Source of the DNA: Maribellus maritimus | Lineage (GTDB): Bacteria > Bacteroidota > Bacteroidia > Bacteroidales > Prolixibacteraceae | Length of the DNA: 64,000 bases | Direction of reading: 5' to 3' | Assembly: GCF_022267315.1 (NCBI RefSeq) | Contig: NZ_JAIKLE010000006.1 | Coordinates: forward strand, 62,001 to 126,000 | Shown here: positions 16,572 to 25,680 of the stretch, one piece after another | How positions within the stretch are numbered: position 1 is the first letter of the stretch | Layout: each line of letters opens with the position of its first letter | The notes under the pieces: model-generated | Databases searched by the model: none | Told to the model about the DNA's origin: nothing | Seen by the model: the letters and a program-made list of their open reading frames with translations, nothing else | Made by a program: the position numbers and the translations under genes

Positions 16572-17678
16572 TTAGTTCTCATTCCTCAAACAACGTACTG
16601 AAAAGGCATAGTTTTTAGGTGCTGAATTAAAACGCCCAACATTATCTGCGTCTTTATCCAAAGTTCTTTGCCAGGCTTTTTCACTGCCACTCTCTGTGGA
16701 TGTCCACAAATACTCAATCTTATCCAAATAACTGTATGTCTTATCACCTTTCATTCTGCCTGAAAGAAGTGCATCAAACCCTGATGAACCACCAAATTTT
16801 AATTTGGCTCCAACATCTGCACCACGCCAGGTATTGCTCTTATCTGCGTCCTGCCGTGTCATTCCAAGCGCCATCTCCAGAATTTTATATTCTTCATCGG
16901 TAGGAATATGCCAGCCATCGGGACAAATTCCCTGTGCGCCATCTTCTGTAAAACCATTCATTGCCGCCTCCCATGTATACAATCTTCCATAACTTCCCGC
17001 CAAAGAGTCCTCGTTCCGATATACAAAACTTTCTATTTCTTCACCTTTGGCGGTATGTTGAACTCTTAAATTCTGTTTCATCCAGGTTTGGGTTCCAATT
17101 GTCACCGTGCCGTAACTGTTTCCTTCAGCATCAACAATAAAATCTCGCAGGGAGATGGTTTCGGTTTTAGTTAATCCCAAATTATCGGTTACGGTGACAG
17201 AATAGAGGTTAGCACTTAGGCCGGAAATGTCTTTACTCTGTGATCCTGTGGACCACAAATAGGAATAAGGAGGATATCCTCCTCTTACAGTCAGAATAAC
17301 AGAACCGTCGCTTCCTTCGTTTGTCGTTGGGTAATTAATTTCGTATCTCAAAATTATGGAGTCAGGATCAGGTTGTAATACTTCTATGGTGTCTGCTTTT
17401 ATCTGGTGTAACTTATCGGTAACAATTATAACATAAATACCGCCGTCCAAACTGTCAATATCTTCTGTAACTTCTCCGTTTGACCAAAAAAAACCATAAG
17501 GGGGAGCACCGCCTGTAACTGACAAATTTATAGCTCCATCATAAGCTGCATAGGATGAAACATCAGTAACAATATAACTTAATTCAATTGGACCGTTCCC
17601 AATCATTTTTTCTTTCTGGCACTGAACTATAATGATTACCAGAAACACAAACAGGAATATTTGAAATATTTTTTTCAA
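16572..17678 (-). CDS. Lipoprotein with SprB-like repeats and a FISUMP domain
   Basis: 368 aa. Lipoprotein signal with a Cys at residue 20 (IIIVQC). Two ~70-residue SprB-type beta repeats follow (about 30-100 and 108-178), each with a GGxPPYxxxWSxG core, as seen in the gliding adhesin SprB. The C-terminal half (about 185-368) is a FISUMP domain (Fibrobacter succinogenes major paralogous), beginning DAEGNSYGTVTIGTQTWMKQN and ending FSVRCLRN. The start codon is TTG at 17678, preceded 12 nt upstream by a clear GGAGG (17695-17691), unusual in this phylum. The protein is probably displayed on the cell surface; the role is unknown. Confidence 0.85.
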   Translation of the reverse strand: MKKIFQIFLFVFLVIIIVQCQKEKMIGNGPIELSYIVTDVSSYAAYDGAINLSVTGGAPPYGFFWSNGEVTEDIDSLDGGIYVIIVTDKLHQIKADTIEVLQPDPDSIILRYEINYPTTNEGSDGSVILTVRGGYPPYSYLWSTGSQSKDISGLSANLYSVTVTDNLGLTKTETISLRDFIVDAEGNSYGTVTIGTQTWMKQNLRVQHTAKGEEIESFVYRNEDSLAGSYGRLYTWEAAMNGFTEDGAQGICPDGWHIPTDEEYKILEMALGMTRQDADKSNTWRGADVGAKLKFGGSSGFDALLSGRMKGDKTYSYLDKIEYLWTSTESGSEKAWQRTLDKDADNVGRFNSAPKNYAFSVRCLRNEN

Positions 17679-17713
17679 CTATTTTTTAGCCTCCTTTTTT
17701 TTGAGCTAAAATA

Positions 17714-17744
17714 CAAAATTAAGTTTTGGTCCTTCTATTGTAAA
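17714..17744 (-). promoter_or_regulatory. Candidate Bacteroidota promoter for the FISUMP lipoprotein
   Basis: Minus-strand TAATTTTG (17721-17714) fits the TAnnTTTG -7 consensus exactly. TTTA (17744-17741) lies 19 nt upstream, a weak -33 match with correct spacing. It is 36 nt before the TTG start, with GGAGG in between. Confidence 0.5.
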
Positions 17745-17881
17745 AAATTAGCTCGAAAAATATATTTTTAATTATTTCGCAAAAGAAATAATTAGTCATA
17801 ACAGAAAAATATAAAGCTAGTTACCGGTAAAAATGTGTATTATTTTTTGAGCTTAAGATTATATCAATAGGCTTTAAAAGG

Positions 17882-17914
17882 AAGAGGCAGGAAATTTTTC
17901 CTTTCCTGCTTCTT
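17882..17914 (-). terminator. Terminator after the tricorn-like protease gene
   Basis: 13-bp stem with one wobble: AAGAAGCAGGAAA and TTTCCTGCCTCTT on the minus strand, 7-nt loop, then CCTTTTAA. It starts next to the stop codon of the protease gene at 17916. Confidence 0.7.
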
Positions 17915-17915
17915 T

Positions 17916-20900
17916 TTATCTGTTATATTCAACCGATTTATCGGGTAATGGTGGGAATTCCGGAATGGTAACCGGTTCTTCTTTCATTTTCTTTTCCAGG
18001 AATTGAATAGCAGCATCCAGTTGGGCATCTTTTCCGTTAAAAGTCTCATGTGGTAAATTATCAATTACGATATCCGGTTCAACACCATGTCCTTCAATCA
18101 GCCACTCTCCTTCTTCAGAATAAACACCCATTTCAGAAGCAGTGGCAATTCCATTATCCACCAGGCGGTTACTTGAAGTCAGCCAAATTTCTCCTCCCCA
18201 GGTACGGGTACCAATGACTGTTCCAAGGTCCAATCTTTTAATTCCTTCAGAAAATGCCTCTCCATCGGAAGCCGTTGATTCATTACACAAAACAACGATA
18301 TGTCCGCGAAAAGCATATTGCATATTCCAATACGGGCTGCCGGCCCGCGACTGCCAATAAAACCAGGCTTTTCGGAGCAGGCGGCTCAATATCCAGCTAT
18401 CAATATTCCCACCGCGGTTATTGCGGACATCAATAATTAGTCCTTCACGATTAAATACCGGATAGTACCCTTTTACAAACTCCTGAAAATTGCCACCACT
18501 CATCGCGCGCAGGTGCAGATATCCGATTCTGCTGTCGCCTTTGTCTTCCACTTCAAGCCGCCGGGTATATTCCCATTCGCAGTATCTGAGATTGGCATCT
18601 GCACTCATGCTTATTGGTTTTACAATTTCGTCGTATGTTTTTCCGGCACTGTTTTTTAGCGTTAAACGTACTTCTTGTGCAGCCTTTTCATTCAACAACT
18701 GGTTAATATGCCCTGCCTTCAACACATCAACACCATTTACTTTTGTAATGATATCGCCTTCTTTAATTTTAAGGTGAGGTTCCGAAAGCGGAGAGCGTTC
18801 TTCGGGCAAATCAGGTTCTCCGTTAAAAATATGTTCTATTACATACCCTCCTTTTGAAGTGTTCTTTTCTAACCGGGCTCCCAAAGAAGCAGGTTGAATA
18901 TCTTCATCAGCTTCGCGTTTCTCGCCACCCCCTACAAAGGTATGAAGTGCCGATAGCTCTGAAACCATATCTGCCATCAAATCATCCAGCTCGTAACGGT
19001 CAGTAAGTCTGTTTACCAGGGGGAGATGTCTTTCCAGAACGGCATCCCAGTCCACACCATGCATATTTTTATCATAGAAGTAATCTCTTTCCAAACGCCA
19101 GGCATCAAGCATCATTTGCTTCCAGTCTTCCACCGGATCAATTTTGAATGTCCAGTCCTTCAGACTTATTTTTGCGTCCTTTAAATCGGCCTTTTTCCCA
19201 TTGGCATCAGTAACATAAATTCCGTCTGATTTACGAATAAGTAGCTTTTTACCATCACCCGAAATTTCGTACCCGGAAACCTTATCAGTAACTTCAACTG
19301 GTTTGTTGCCTTTTTTATTTGAAATTTCGAAACTAAATAATTTCCTGTTTCTACGGTCGTCGACATCACTCTGAATCCAGTACAGATATTTATCCGTTAC
19401 TGCCAAGCCCCCAATGTTATCAGCAGGAACAGGAATTTCATAAAGTCGAGTTATCGCTTTTTCCATGTCAGGGGCTGGCATTTCTTTGACTGACTCTTTT
19501 TTGTCTTTTCCTTCCTCCTTTTTTGGATTCAACTCATTGTTTTCAAGGAAAGGTGAACGAATGGTGTCGTTTAGCGCCAACATATAAATTTTGCTCGTTT
19601 TATTATAAAAAGGCTCTGGCTGACGTGGTCCCCAAGGACTTCCAACTGATGTGTTAAATGTTCTGTCGGAAATAAAATAGAGCCAGTTTCCATCGGTACT
19701 AAAAACAGGATTATAATTTTCAAACCGGTTTGTTGTCAGATAATACGACTTTCCATTTTCAACGTTCAGAACCTTAATCTGCTCAGCCTGATTATCTGCC
19801 GGATCGGTATAGGTTAGCCACTTGCTGTCAGGTGACCAGGCCAGATTACCAAAACCACCAACGTTGTCCAAATCAATTTGTTTTGTGGTTTTCTTTTCGA
19901 CATCACACAATTTCAGCGCATAATCTTTTTCGGTGTAAACAACGTATTTCCCGTTTGGCGACGGCAGGAAATTCATAATCAAAACATCACTTCCTTTTGT
20001 TAATTGCTCCGGTTTTGAAAACCCGTCTTTGGCGGTTTTCCAAAGTTCCATTTCTCCTGATTCATCGGAAAGAAAAAAGATCTCATCTTTTCCGCCTCCA
20101 AATTGCGCAAGTTTATAACGAATACCGCTTTTTCGGGTGATTTCAATCCAACGGCCACCGTCTGCCGGAGCAGTAAAAATTCGTCCTCGCGAGGTTAAAA
20201 CAACATTTTCTCCTTTTTCCGAAATATCCACTGCCTGAATCTTTTTTTCGGGTTCTTCCACCCAAAAAGGGCGCTTTTGGTCGAAATCGGAAATCAAAGA
20301 AATATCAAGTAAACTTTCTTCTCCGGAAGCGATATCAAAAACAAAAAGATCTGCTTTTTTTTGATAAATTATTTTTCCATCCTGAAGTTTCGCATTTTTT
20401 AAGTCCCAGCTTACCGACTTTGTAAGTTGGTTCAAATCTCTTCCATCGGGTAGCATCGACCACAAATTCATTGTTCCGTCTCGGTCGGTAAGAAAATAAA
20501 TTTTTCCGTTATAAAACATAGGATTCATACTGGTTCCGGCATAATCTGCTGTTAGCGGGACCGCTTCATTTGAACCATCAAACTTCCACAGATTCTGAGC
20601 TGTACCTCCCTTATATCGTTTGGTAAAACTTGATTGTTTTGCCAGTCTTGTAAAATACAAATTGCCCTCATTGTCAAATACCCCTTCATCAGCCTGCGCC
20701 AGAGGAACTCTTTCATACTCCAAATTGTCAGGGTCAATCAAAACCAGCTGTTTGCCGGGAAGGGTATTAAAATAACTGGTGGAAACAATCAGCTTCCCAT
20801 CTTTTGTCCAGTTGTACAACACCGGGCCATTTCTTCCACTCAGCCCTTCAAAGGTAATTCGCTTTGGAATACCCCCTTCCAAAGGAATAGTGTATATTTC

Positions 20901-21161
20901 TGTCGGACCATCGTATTCAGCATTAAATGCAACCGATTTCCCGTCGGGAGATATCGCTGCGTTAGATTCCATTCCATGATGCGTAGTTAGCCTGTAACAT
21001 AAATTTGTTTCTTGGTTGTATTGCCAAAGGTCACCTTCAGCCGTAAAAACAGTGTAATTTTTGTACAATGTTGGAAAGCGGTAATATCCTTTTTCCTGTG
21101 CAAATACGTTCAAAATGAGAAACGCAAGTGCAAGTGTCAGAAGCGACTTATAAATGTTCAT
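17916..21161 (-). CDS. Tricorn-like S41 peptidase, exported
   Basis: 1081 aa. A signal peptide (MNIYKSLLTLALAFLILNVFA) points to the periplasm. Residues about 30-540 form WD40/PD40-like beta-propeller repeats (motifs such as ISPDGKSVAF, WSPDSKWLTY, FSTDGNWLYF). They are followed by a lysine-rich linker, the tricorn C1 region, a PDZ domain (about 760-850, with GDIITKVNGVDVL) and the S41 catalytic core. Catalytic candidates: His in SALHTF, the nucleophile Ser in NESTASDGEAFSEG, and Glu in the late YSEEGEWLIEGHGVEPD segment. It probably degrades peptides from exported protein turnover. It is separated from the kinase gene by 101 bp. Confidence 0.9.
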   Translation of the reverse strand: MNIYKSLLTLALAFLILNVFAQEKGYYRFPTLYKNYTVFTAEGDLWQYNQETNLCYRLTTHHGMESNAAISPDGKSVAFNAEYDGPTEIYTIPLEGGIPKRITFEGLSGRNGPVLYNWTKDGKLIVSTSYFNTLPGKQLVLIDPDNLEYERVPLAQADEGVFDNEGNLYFTRLAKQSSFTKRYKGGTAQNLWKFDGSNEAVPLTADYAGTSMNPMFYNGKIYFLTDRDGTMNLWSMLPDGRDLNQLTKSVSWDLKNAKLQDGKIIYQKKADLFVFDIASGEESLLDISLISDFDQKRPFWVEEPEKKIQAVDISEKGENVVLTSRGRIFTAPADGGRWIEITRKSGIRYKLAQFGGGKDEIFFLSDESGEMELWKTAKDGFSKPEQLTKGSDVLIMNFLPSPNGKYVVYTEKDYALKLCDVEKKTTKQIDLDNVGGFGNLAWSPDSKWLTYTDPADNQAEQIKVLNVENGKSYYLTTNRFENYNPVFSTDGNWLYFISDRTFNTSVGSPWGPRQPEPFYNKTSKIYMLALNDTIRSPFLENNELNPKKEEGKDKKESVKEMPAPDMEKAITRLYEIPVPADNIGGLAVTDKYLYWIQSDVDDRRNRKLFSFEISNKKGNKPVEVTDKVSGYEISGDGKKLLIRKSDGIYVTDANGKKADLKDAKISLKDWTFKIDPVEDWKQMMLDAWRLERDYFYDKNMHGVDWDAVLERHLPLVNRLTDRYELDDLMADMVSELSALHTFVGGGEKREADEDIQPASLGARLEKNTSKGGYVIEHIFNGEPDLPEERSPLSEPHLKIKEGDIITKVNGVDVLKAGHINQLLNEKAAQEVRLTLKNSAGKTYDEIVKPISMSADANLRYCEWEYTRRLEVEDKGDSRIGYLHLRAMSGGNFQEFVKGYYPVFNREGLIIDVRNNRGGNIDSWILSRLLRKAWFYWQSRAGSPYWNMQYAFRGHIVVLCNESTASDGEAFSEGIKRLDLGTVIGTRTWGGEIWLTSSNRLVDNGIATASEMGVYSEEGEWLIEGHGVEPDIVIDNLPHETFNGKDAQLDAAIQFLEKKMKEEPVTIPEFPPLPDKSVEYNR

Positions 21162-21262
21162 TGAATACTGATTTAATTATTACTGGAAAATATACTCCAA
21201 AGTAATAATTAAGGCAATAAAATACAAAGTTGTTTTTAACCTTATTTTATCGCCCCGGGAAT

Positions 21263-24200
21263 TTAGTTTGAATAATTCAAATATTTTTCCATTTTCTCGA
21301 TAAGATAATTTATTTGAATTGGCTTCGACAGATAATCGTCACAACCTGCTTTCAGCGCTTTCTCTTTATCTCCGGATACAGCATAAGCGGTTTGAGCAAT
21401 AATGGGCATTTTGGGCAAGTGCGACTTAATTATTCTTGTGGCCTCGTAACCATTCATTATGGGCAGGTTTATATCCATTAATACCATTTTTATGTGCGAA
21501 TCCGACATACAGATATCAACGGCCTCCTGTCCGTTTGCGGCTCGAATAATATTTATTCCGGCCCTTTCAAGAACCGTTTTTAAATAATAGTAGCTCGATT
21601 CATCATCTTCAACAACCAAAACCCGTCCGGATTTTAGACGATCCATGTTACTTAATTCCGATTTAACTTCATGAGTGTTGCTTTCACTCTTTTCATAAGG
21701 TATTGTGAAATAAAATGTGCTGCCTTTTTTTTCCTCGGATTCCAGCCAAATTTCTCCACCCAGAAGTTCTGTTAACTTTTTTGCCACCGATAATCCAATT
21801 CCTGCCCCCCCGTACCTTCGTGTACTTGTATCCTCAACCTGGCGGAAAATATCAAAAATCACATCTTGTTTATCCGAAGAAATTCCAATACCTGAATCTT
21901 CAACAAAAAAACGTATGAATGATTTGTCCTCCTCCTGAGTCAGTTCATATCCATAGTGAATATAACCACTGTCGGTAAATTTATATGCGTTTTTCAACAG
22001 ATTAATCAATATCTGTTTTAATTTGTTTGCATCGGTGTAAACTAAAACTTCTTCGTTGTTAGCTGACTCAACATATTCTATTGTAATATCTTTTGATTCT
22101 TTATCGTTGATATTATCGATAACGTTATAAACATCGGTCAATATACTTTTCAGCTTTACATATTCCTTTCTAATTTTTGTTTCTCCCGACTCAATTAAGG
22201 TGATGTCAAACAAATCGTTCACAATACTTAACAAATGATTTCCGCTGCTATTGATTATCTTGCCAAAATTCGAAACATCTTCCGGAGGCAAGGTTGTGTC
22301 GAAAAACTCCGAGAAACCAATTATGGCGTTCAAAGGCGTCCGAAGCTCATGAGACATGGTTGCCAAAAATGATGATTTCAACCGGTCTGATTCGTTTGCT
22401 TTTTCCAATGCCTCTTTTAATTCTTCCTCTGCTTTTACCCGTTGAATCGCAATACTTATTTGTTCCGACACAAATTCAAGCATTTTCATATCGGCTTCAC
22501 TAAAGGCATTTTCGTCCTTGTAGCTTTGTACGGCCAGAACTCCTGTTATTTTTCCTTCCGTTTTTAACGGAACCCCCAACCAGACTTTTGACATGCTGCC
22601 CATTTGTTCAAGTTTCCCTTCGGCAATGAGTTTATTTTTAACTTCAATATTTGCCAAAAGAGATTTCTGAGTATCAATTACATATTTTGTTAACGATTTT
22701 CCATGAGGAATATGAGTGTGATTGTCTTTTTCATCCGTAAAAAATGGCAATGAAATAGTATCAGTCTTTTCATCATATAGTGCGACGAAGAAATTGGTGG
22801 TGTCAATAATAATTCCCAATTCTTTTCGAATTAACTGGATCAGCCTTTCAAGATTAGCAGAGTTAACAACAGCATTGGAAATTTGATATAGTACGGTTTG
22901 AATCTGATTTGCTCTTTTTTGCTCAGTGATGTCTTCAACCATTGCGGTTTGAAACATCGGATTTCCCATATGATCGTGGATCAGCTGTGAGCGTATAAAA
23001 ACATAAACAATGTTACCATTTTTATGAATGTATCTTTTTTCCAGATCAAAAAAAGAAATTTCGCCGTTAACCAGCAAGTAAAATTTGTTCGCATTTAAAT
23101 CCACATCTTCGGGATGCGAAAAATCGTTAAAGTGACGGTTTAACATCTCTCCGCGAGAATAGCCTGTAATTTTTGACAAGGCTGGATTTATGTCGATAAA
23201 CCTTCCTTCTAAATCGGTAATGCTTATTCCTACCGGAGAATTATTAAAGATAAGACGCAATTTTTCTTCACTCTCTTTTAGCGTTTTTTCCCATTTTTTC
23301 CGTTGGGAAATATCGACAATAACACCGCGCATTCCGGTGGGTTTATCTTTTTCAAAAATGACACTTGAATATACCAGGATAGGAAACTGTTCGCCATTTT
23401 TTCTTTGTGCAAGATATTCAGGGTTTCCACCTACATTTTGTAGCGAAATATTTTGGAGTATTCCATCTGCACGGTCCCTGTCTTCAGGAGCAATACCTTC
23501 TAAAATGTTAATGCCTCCGTTAAAGTCATTCTCATCGTATCCAAAGGTTTTCAACCCAAGTTCGTTTATGTAGGTCAAATTACCTTCAAGATCAGCTTCA
23601 TAAATTATCTGGGGAAGGAGATTAGCCAAATCTTTAAATTTTCGCTCGCTTTCAATCAAAGCCTCTCTGGCGCGTATTCGTTCTGTTATGTCGCGAAGCG
23701 TTCCCTGAAAACCAACTAGATTGTCATTTTCGTCAAGCATCAGGCTCCCTGAAAATTCCACACTTATCTCCTTGTTGTTTTTATTGATAACCTTGCTTTC
23801 GAAATATATAGATGAGAACTTTTGATATTCCCTTATTGCTTTGCTTGTAAATGCACTGGCTTTTGTAAATTCATCTTTTGTAAAATGTGTAAACAGTTTT
23901 GTTCCAATCCATTCTTCAGGCTTAAACCCGGTAATGGTTTCCAGAGCGGGGCTCAAATAAGTAAATTTTAAATTTTTGTCTAAAGTCCAGATACAATCGA
24001 CTGAATTTTTTGCCAAAAATCTGTACTTTTCTTCCGATTCTTTTAAGGCTTTTTCAGCAATCACCTGGTTTGTTATATCCGATATAAAACCTTCCAGTGC
24101 AATTACTTTGCCGGCTGTTTTATCATAAATCCCAACACCTTTTTCCAGTACATGTCTTATTTCGTCAGTAGCCGTTTTAATTCTGTATTTAATTTCAAAT

Positions 24201-25639
24201 CCCTTATGCTTTTCAATAGCCAGGTTTATTTTGGAATTAACAATATCGCGATCCTCTTCAAGAATTATATCGTTGAATGAAAACTTGTTGTTCCATAAAA
24301 CATCTTTAGATGAATAGCCTGTAAGATGCTCAAAACCGTCGCTTACAAACTCCATTGTCCAGTCTTTGTCTAACTTACACCGGTAGGCAATTCCCTGTAA
24401 ATTATTTAGAAGCGTATTTAGTTTTCTCTCACTTTCTACAAGTTCCCTTTCTGCTCTCTTTTTTTCAGTAATATTTCTGGTAATATTTATGTGATGTTGT
24501 ACGCCATCCAGTTCAATAACTGCCGCCGACATAAGACCATCTATAATTTCGCCAGATTTAGTCCTGAATTTTGCCTCAAAATTTTCGACTTTCCCTTCCT
24601 TTTTTAGCTGCTCAACGATTCGTTTTCTATCATCAAGATCTACCCATATATCTATTTCAAGAGAAGTTTTTCCGGTAATGTCTTCCTCTGAATATCCTGT
24701 AATTCTCGTAAAGCCTTTATTGATAGAAATATAAAGGCCGTCTTCAATCCGGTTAATATTCACAGAATCAGGACTTGTTTCGAATGCTTTCCTGAATCGT
24801 TCTTCGCTTTGTTTAAGCGCCTGTTCTATTTTTTTTCTTATCGTGATATCCTGAAAAACGCAAAAAGTTTGTTTAAACCCCCCTTCAATATCGTAGCCAA
24901 TCCTTCCTTCCAGCAGAATGTCTAAATAATATCCCTCTTTATGCCTGATTTTAAAGAATACATTATGAACAGACCCAGTGTCTTTAAATTTTGGAAATTT
25001 ATTTTGAAACTCTGTTATAAAGTCAGGATGAAGAAAATCTCCGAACCATTTACCAATTACTTCCTGTCTTTTATAGCCCAGTAGGTTTAACCAGGCCATA
25101 TTTACATCTTTAAAAATACCGTCTTCGCTTAAAGAATGATAAGGAAGAGGCGCATCGTAATACAAAGCTTTGTATTTTTTTTCGCTTTCTTTCAATTCAC
25201 GGGTTCTCTCCTCTACTAAAACTTCCAATTGCTCTTTTTCTGTTCTTAATTTGTCTTCTGCTTCCTTGATACGAAGCATTACATTAACCTGTGCCGAAAG
25301 TTCTACTGCTTCAATTGGTTTTGATAAAAATGCATCTGCTCCGGTATTCAGACCTTTTGCGCGGCTTAATGCGTCGGTTTTAATCGCAGTAACCATTATC
25401 ACCGGAATGTGTTGGGTCGCCGTGTTTGATTTTAGTTGTCTACAGACCTCATAACCATCCATTCCAGGCATTATAATATCAAGCAGAATCGTATCCGGTT
25501 GTTCTTTTTTAGCCAGTTCAATACCTTCCTGGCCTGATTGGGCGAGGAGAATCCTGCAATCGGGAATATTGTTTTTTATGACGGCCTTAATGGTTATTAA
25601 GTTATCTACTTGATCATCTATGGCTAAAATGGTTTTCAT
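21263..25639 (-). CDS. Hybrid histidine kinase, REC-PASx6-GAF-HK-REC
   Basis: 1458-aa cytosolic sensor kinase with no membrane segment. Order: receiver (1-120; phosphoacceptor Asp54 in LLDIIMPGMDG), coiled linker, six PAS domains between about 155 and 915, GAF (about 925-1070), HisKA with the phospho-His near 1095 (MSHELRTP), ATPase (N-box LINLLKNAYKF, VEDSGIGIS, GGAGIGLS) and a second receiver at the C-terminus (LLM-DINLPIMNG region). No DNA-binding output is fused. The receiver at both ends suggests a phosphorelay. The first PAS is strikingly like the first PAS of the 330-aa protein at 29084-30076. It is 41 bp from the next kinase and likely in the same operon. Confidence 0.92.
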   Translation of the reverse strand: MKTILAIDDQVDNLITIKAVIKNNIPDCRILLAQSGQEGIELAKKEQPDTILLDIIMPGMDGYEVCRQLKSNTATQHIPVIMVTAIKTDALSRAKGLNTGADAFLSKPIEAVELSAQVNVMLRIKEAEDKLRTEKEQLEVLVEERTRELKESEKKYKALYYDAPLPYHSLSEDGIFKDVNMAWLNLLGYKRQEVIGKWFGDFLHPDFITEFQNKFPKFKDTGSVHNVFFKIRHKEGYYLDILLEGRIGYDIEGGFKQTFCVFQDITIRKKIEQALKQSEERFRKAFETSPDSVNINRIEDGLYISINKGFTRITGYSEEDITGKTSLEIDIWVDLDDRKRIVEQLKKEGKVENFEAKFRTKSGEIIDGLMSAAVIELDGVQHHINITRNITEKKRAERELVESERKLNTLLNNLQGIAYRCKLDKDWTMEFVSDGFEHLTGYSSKDVLWNNKFSFNDIILEEDRDIVNSKINLAIEKHKGFEIKYRIKTATDEIRHVLEKGVGIYDKTAGKVIALEGFISDITNQVIAEKALKESEEKYRFLAKNSVDCIWTLDKNLKFTYLSPALETITGFKPEEWIGTKLFTHFTKDEFTKASAFTSKAIREYQKFSSIYFESKVINKNNKEISVEFSGSLMLDENDNLVGFQGTLRDITERIRAREALIESERKFKDLANLLPQIIYEADLEGNLTYINELGLKTFGYDENDFNGGINILEGIAPEDRDRADGILQNISLQNVGGNPEYLAQRKNGEQFPILVYSSVIFEKDKPTGMRGVIVDISQRKKWEKTLKESEEKLRLIFNNSPVGISITDLEGRFIDINPALSKITGYSRGEMLNRHFNDFSHPEDVDLNANKFYLLVNGEISFFDLEKRYIHKNGNIVYVFIRSQLIHDHMGNPMFQTAMVEDITEQKRANQIQTVLYQISNAVVNSANLERLIQLIRKELGIIIDTTNFFVALYDEKTDTISLPFFTDEKDNHTHIPHGKSLTKYVIDTQKSLLANIEVKNKLIAEGKLEQMGSMSKVWLGVPLKTEGKITGVLAVQSYKDENAFSEADMKMLEFVSEQISIAIQRVKAEEELKEALEKANESDRLKSSFLATMSHELRTPLNAIIGFSEFFDTTLPPEDVSNFGKIINSSGNHLLSIVNDLFDITLIESGETKIRKEYVKLKSILTDVYNVIDNINDKESKDITIEYVESANNEEVLVYTDANKLKQILINLLKNAYKFTDSGYIHYGYELTQEEDKSFIRFFVEDSGIGISSDKQDVIFDIFRQVEDTSTRRYGGAGIGLSVAKKLTELLGGEIWLESEEKKGSTFYFTIPYEKSESNTHEVKSELSNMDRLKSGRVLVVEDDESSYYYLKTVLERAGINIIRAANGQEAVDICMSDSHIKMVLMDINLPIMNGYEATRIIKSHLPKMPIIAQTAYAVSGDKEKALKAGCDDYLSKPIQINYLIEKMEKYLNYSN

Positions 25640-25680
25640 TTCAAACAGTTTGGTTTTAATTTCAACAAAAGGTTAGATTT

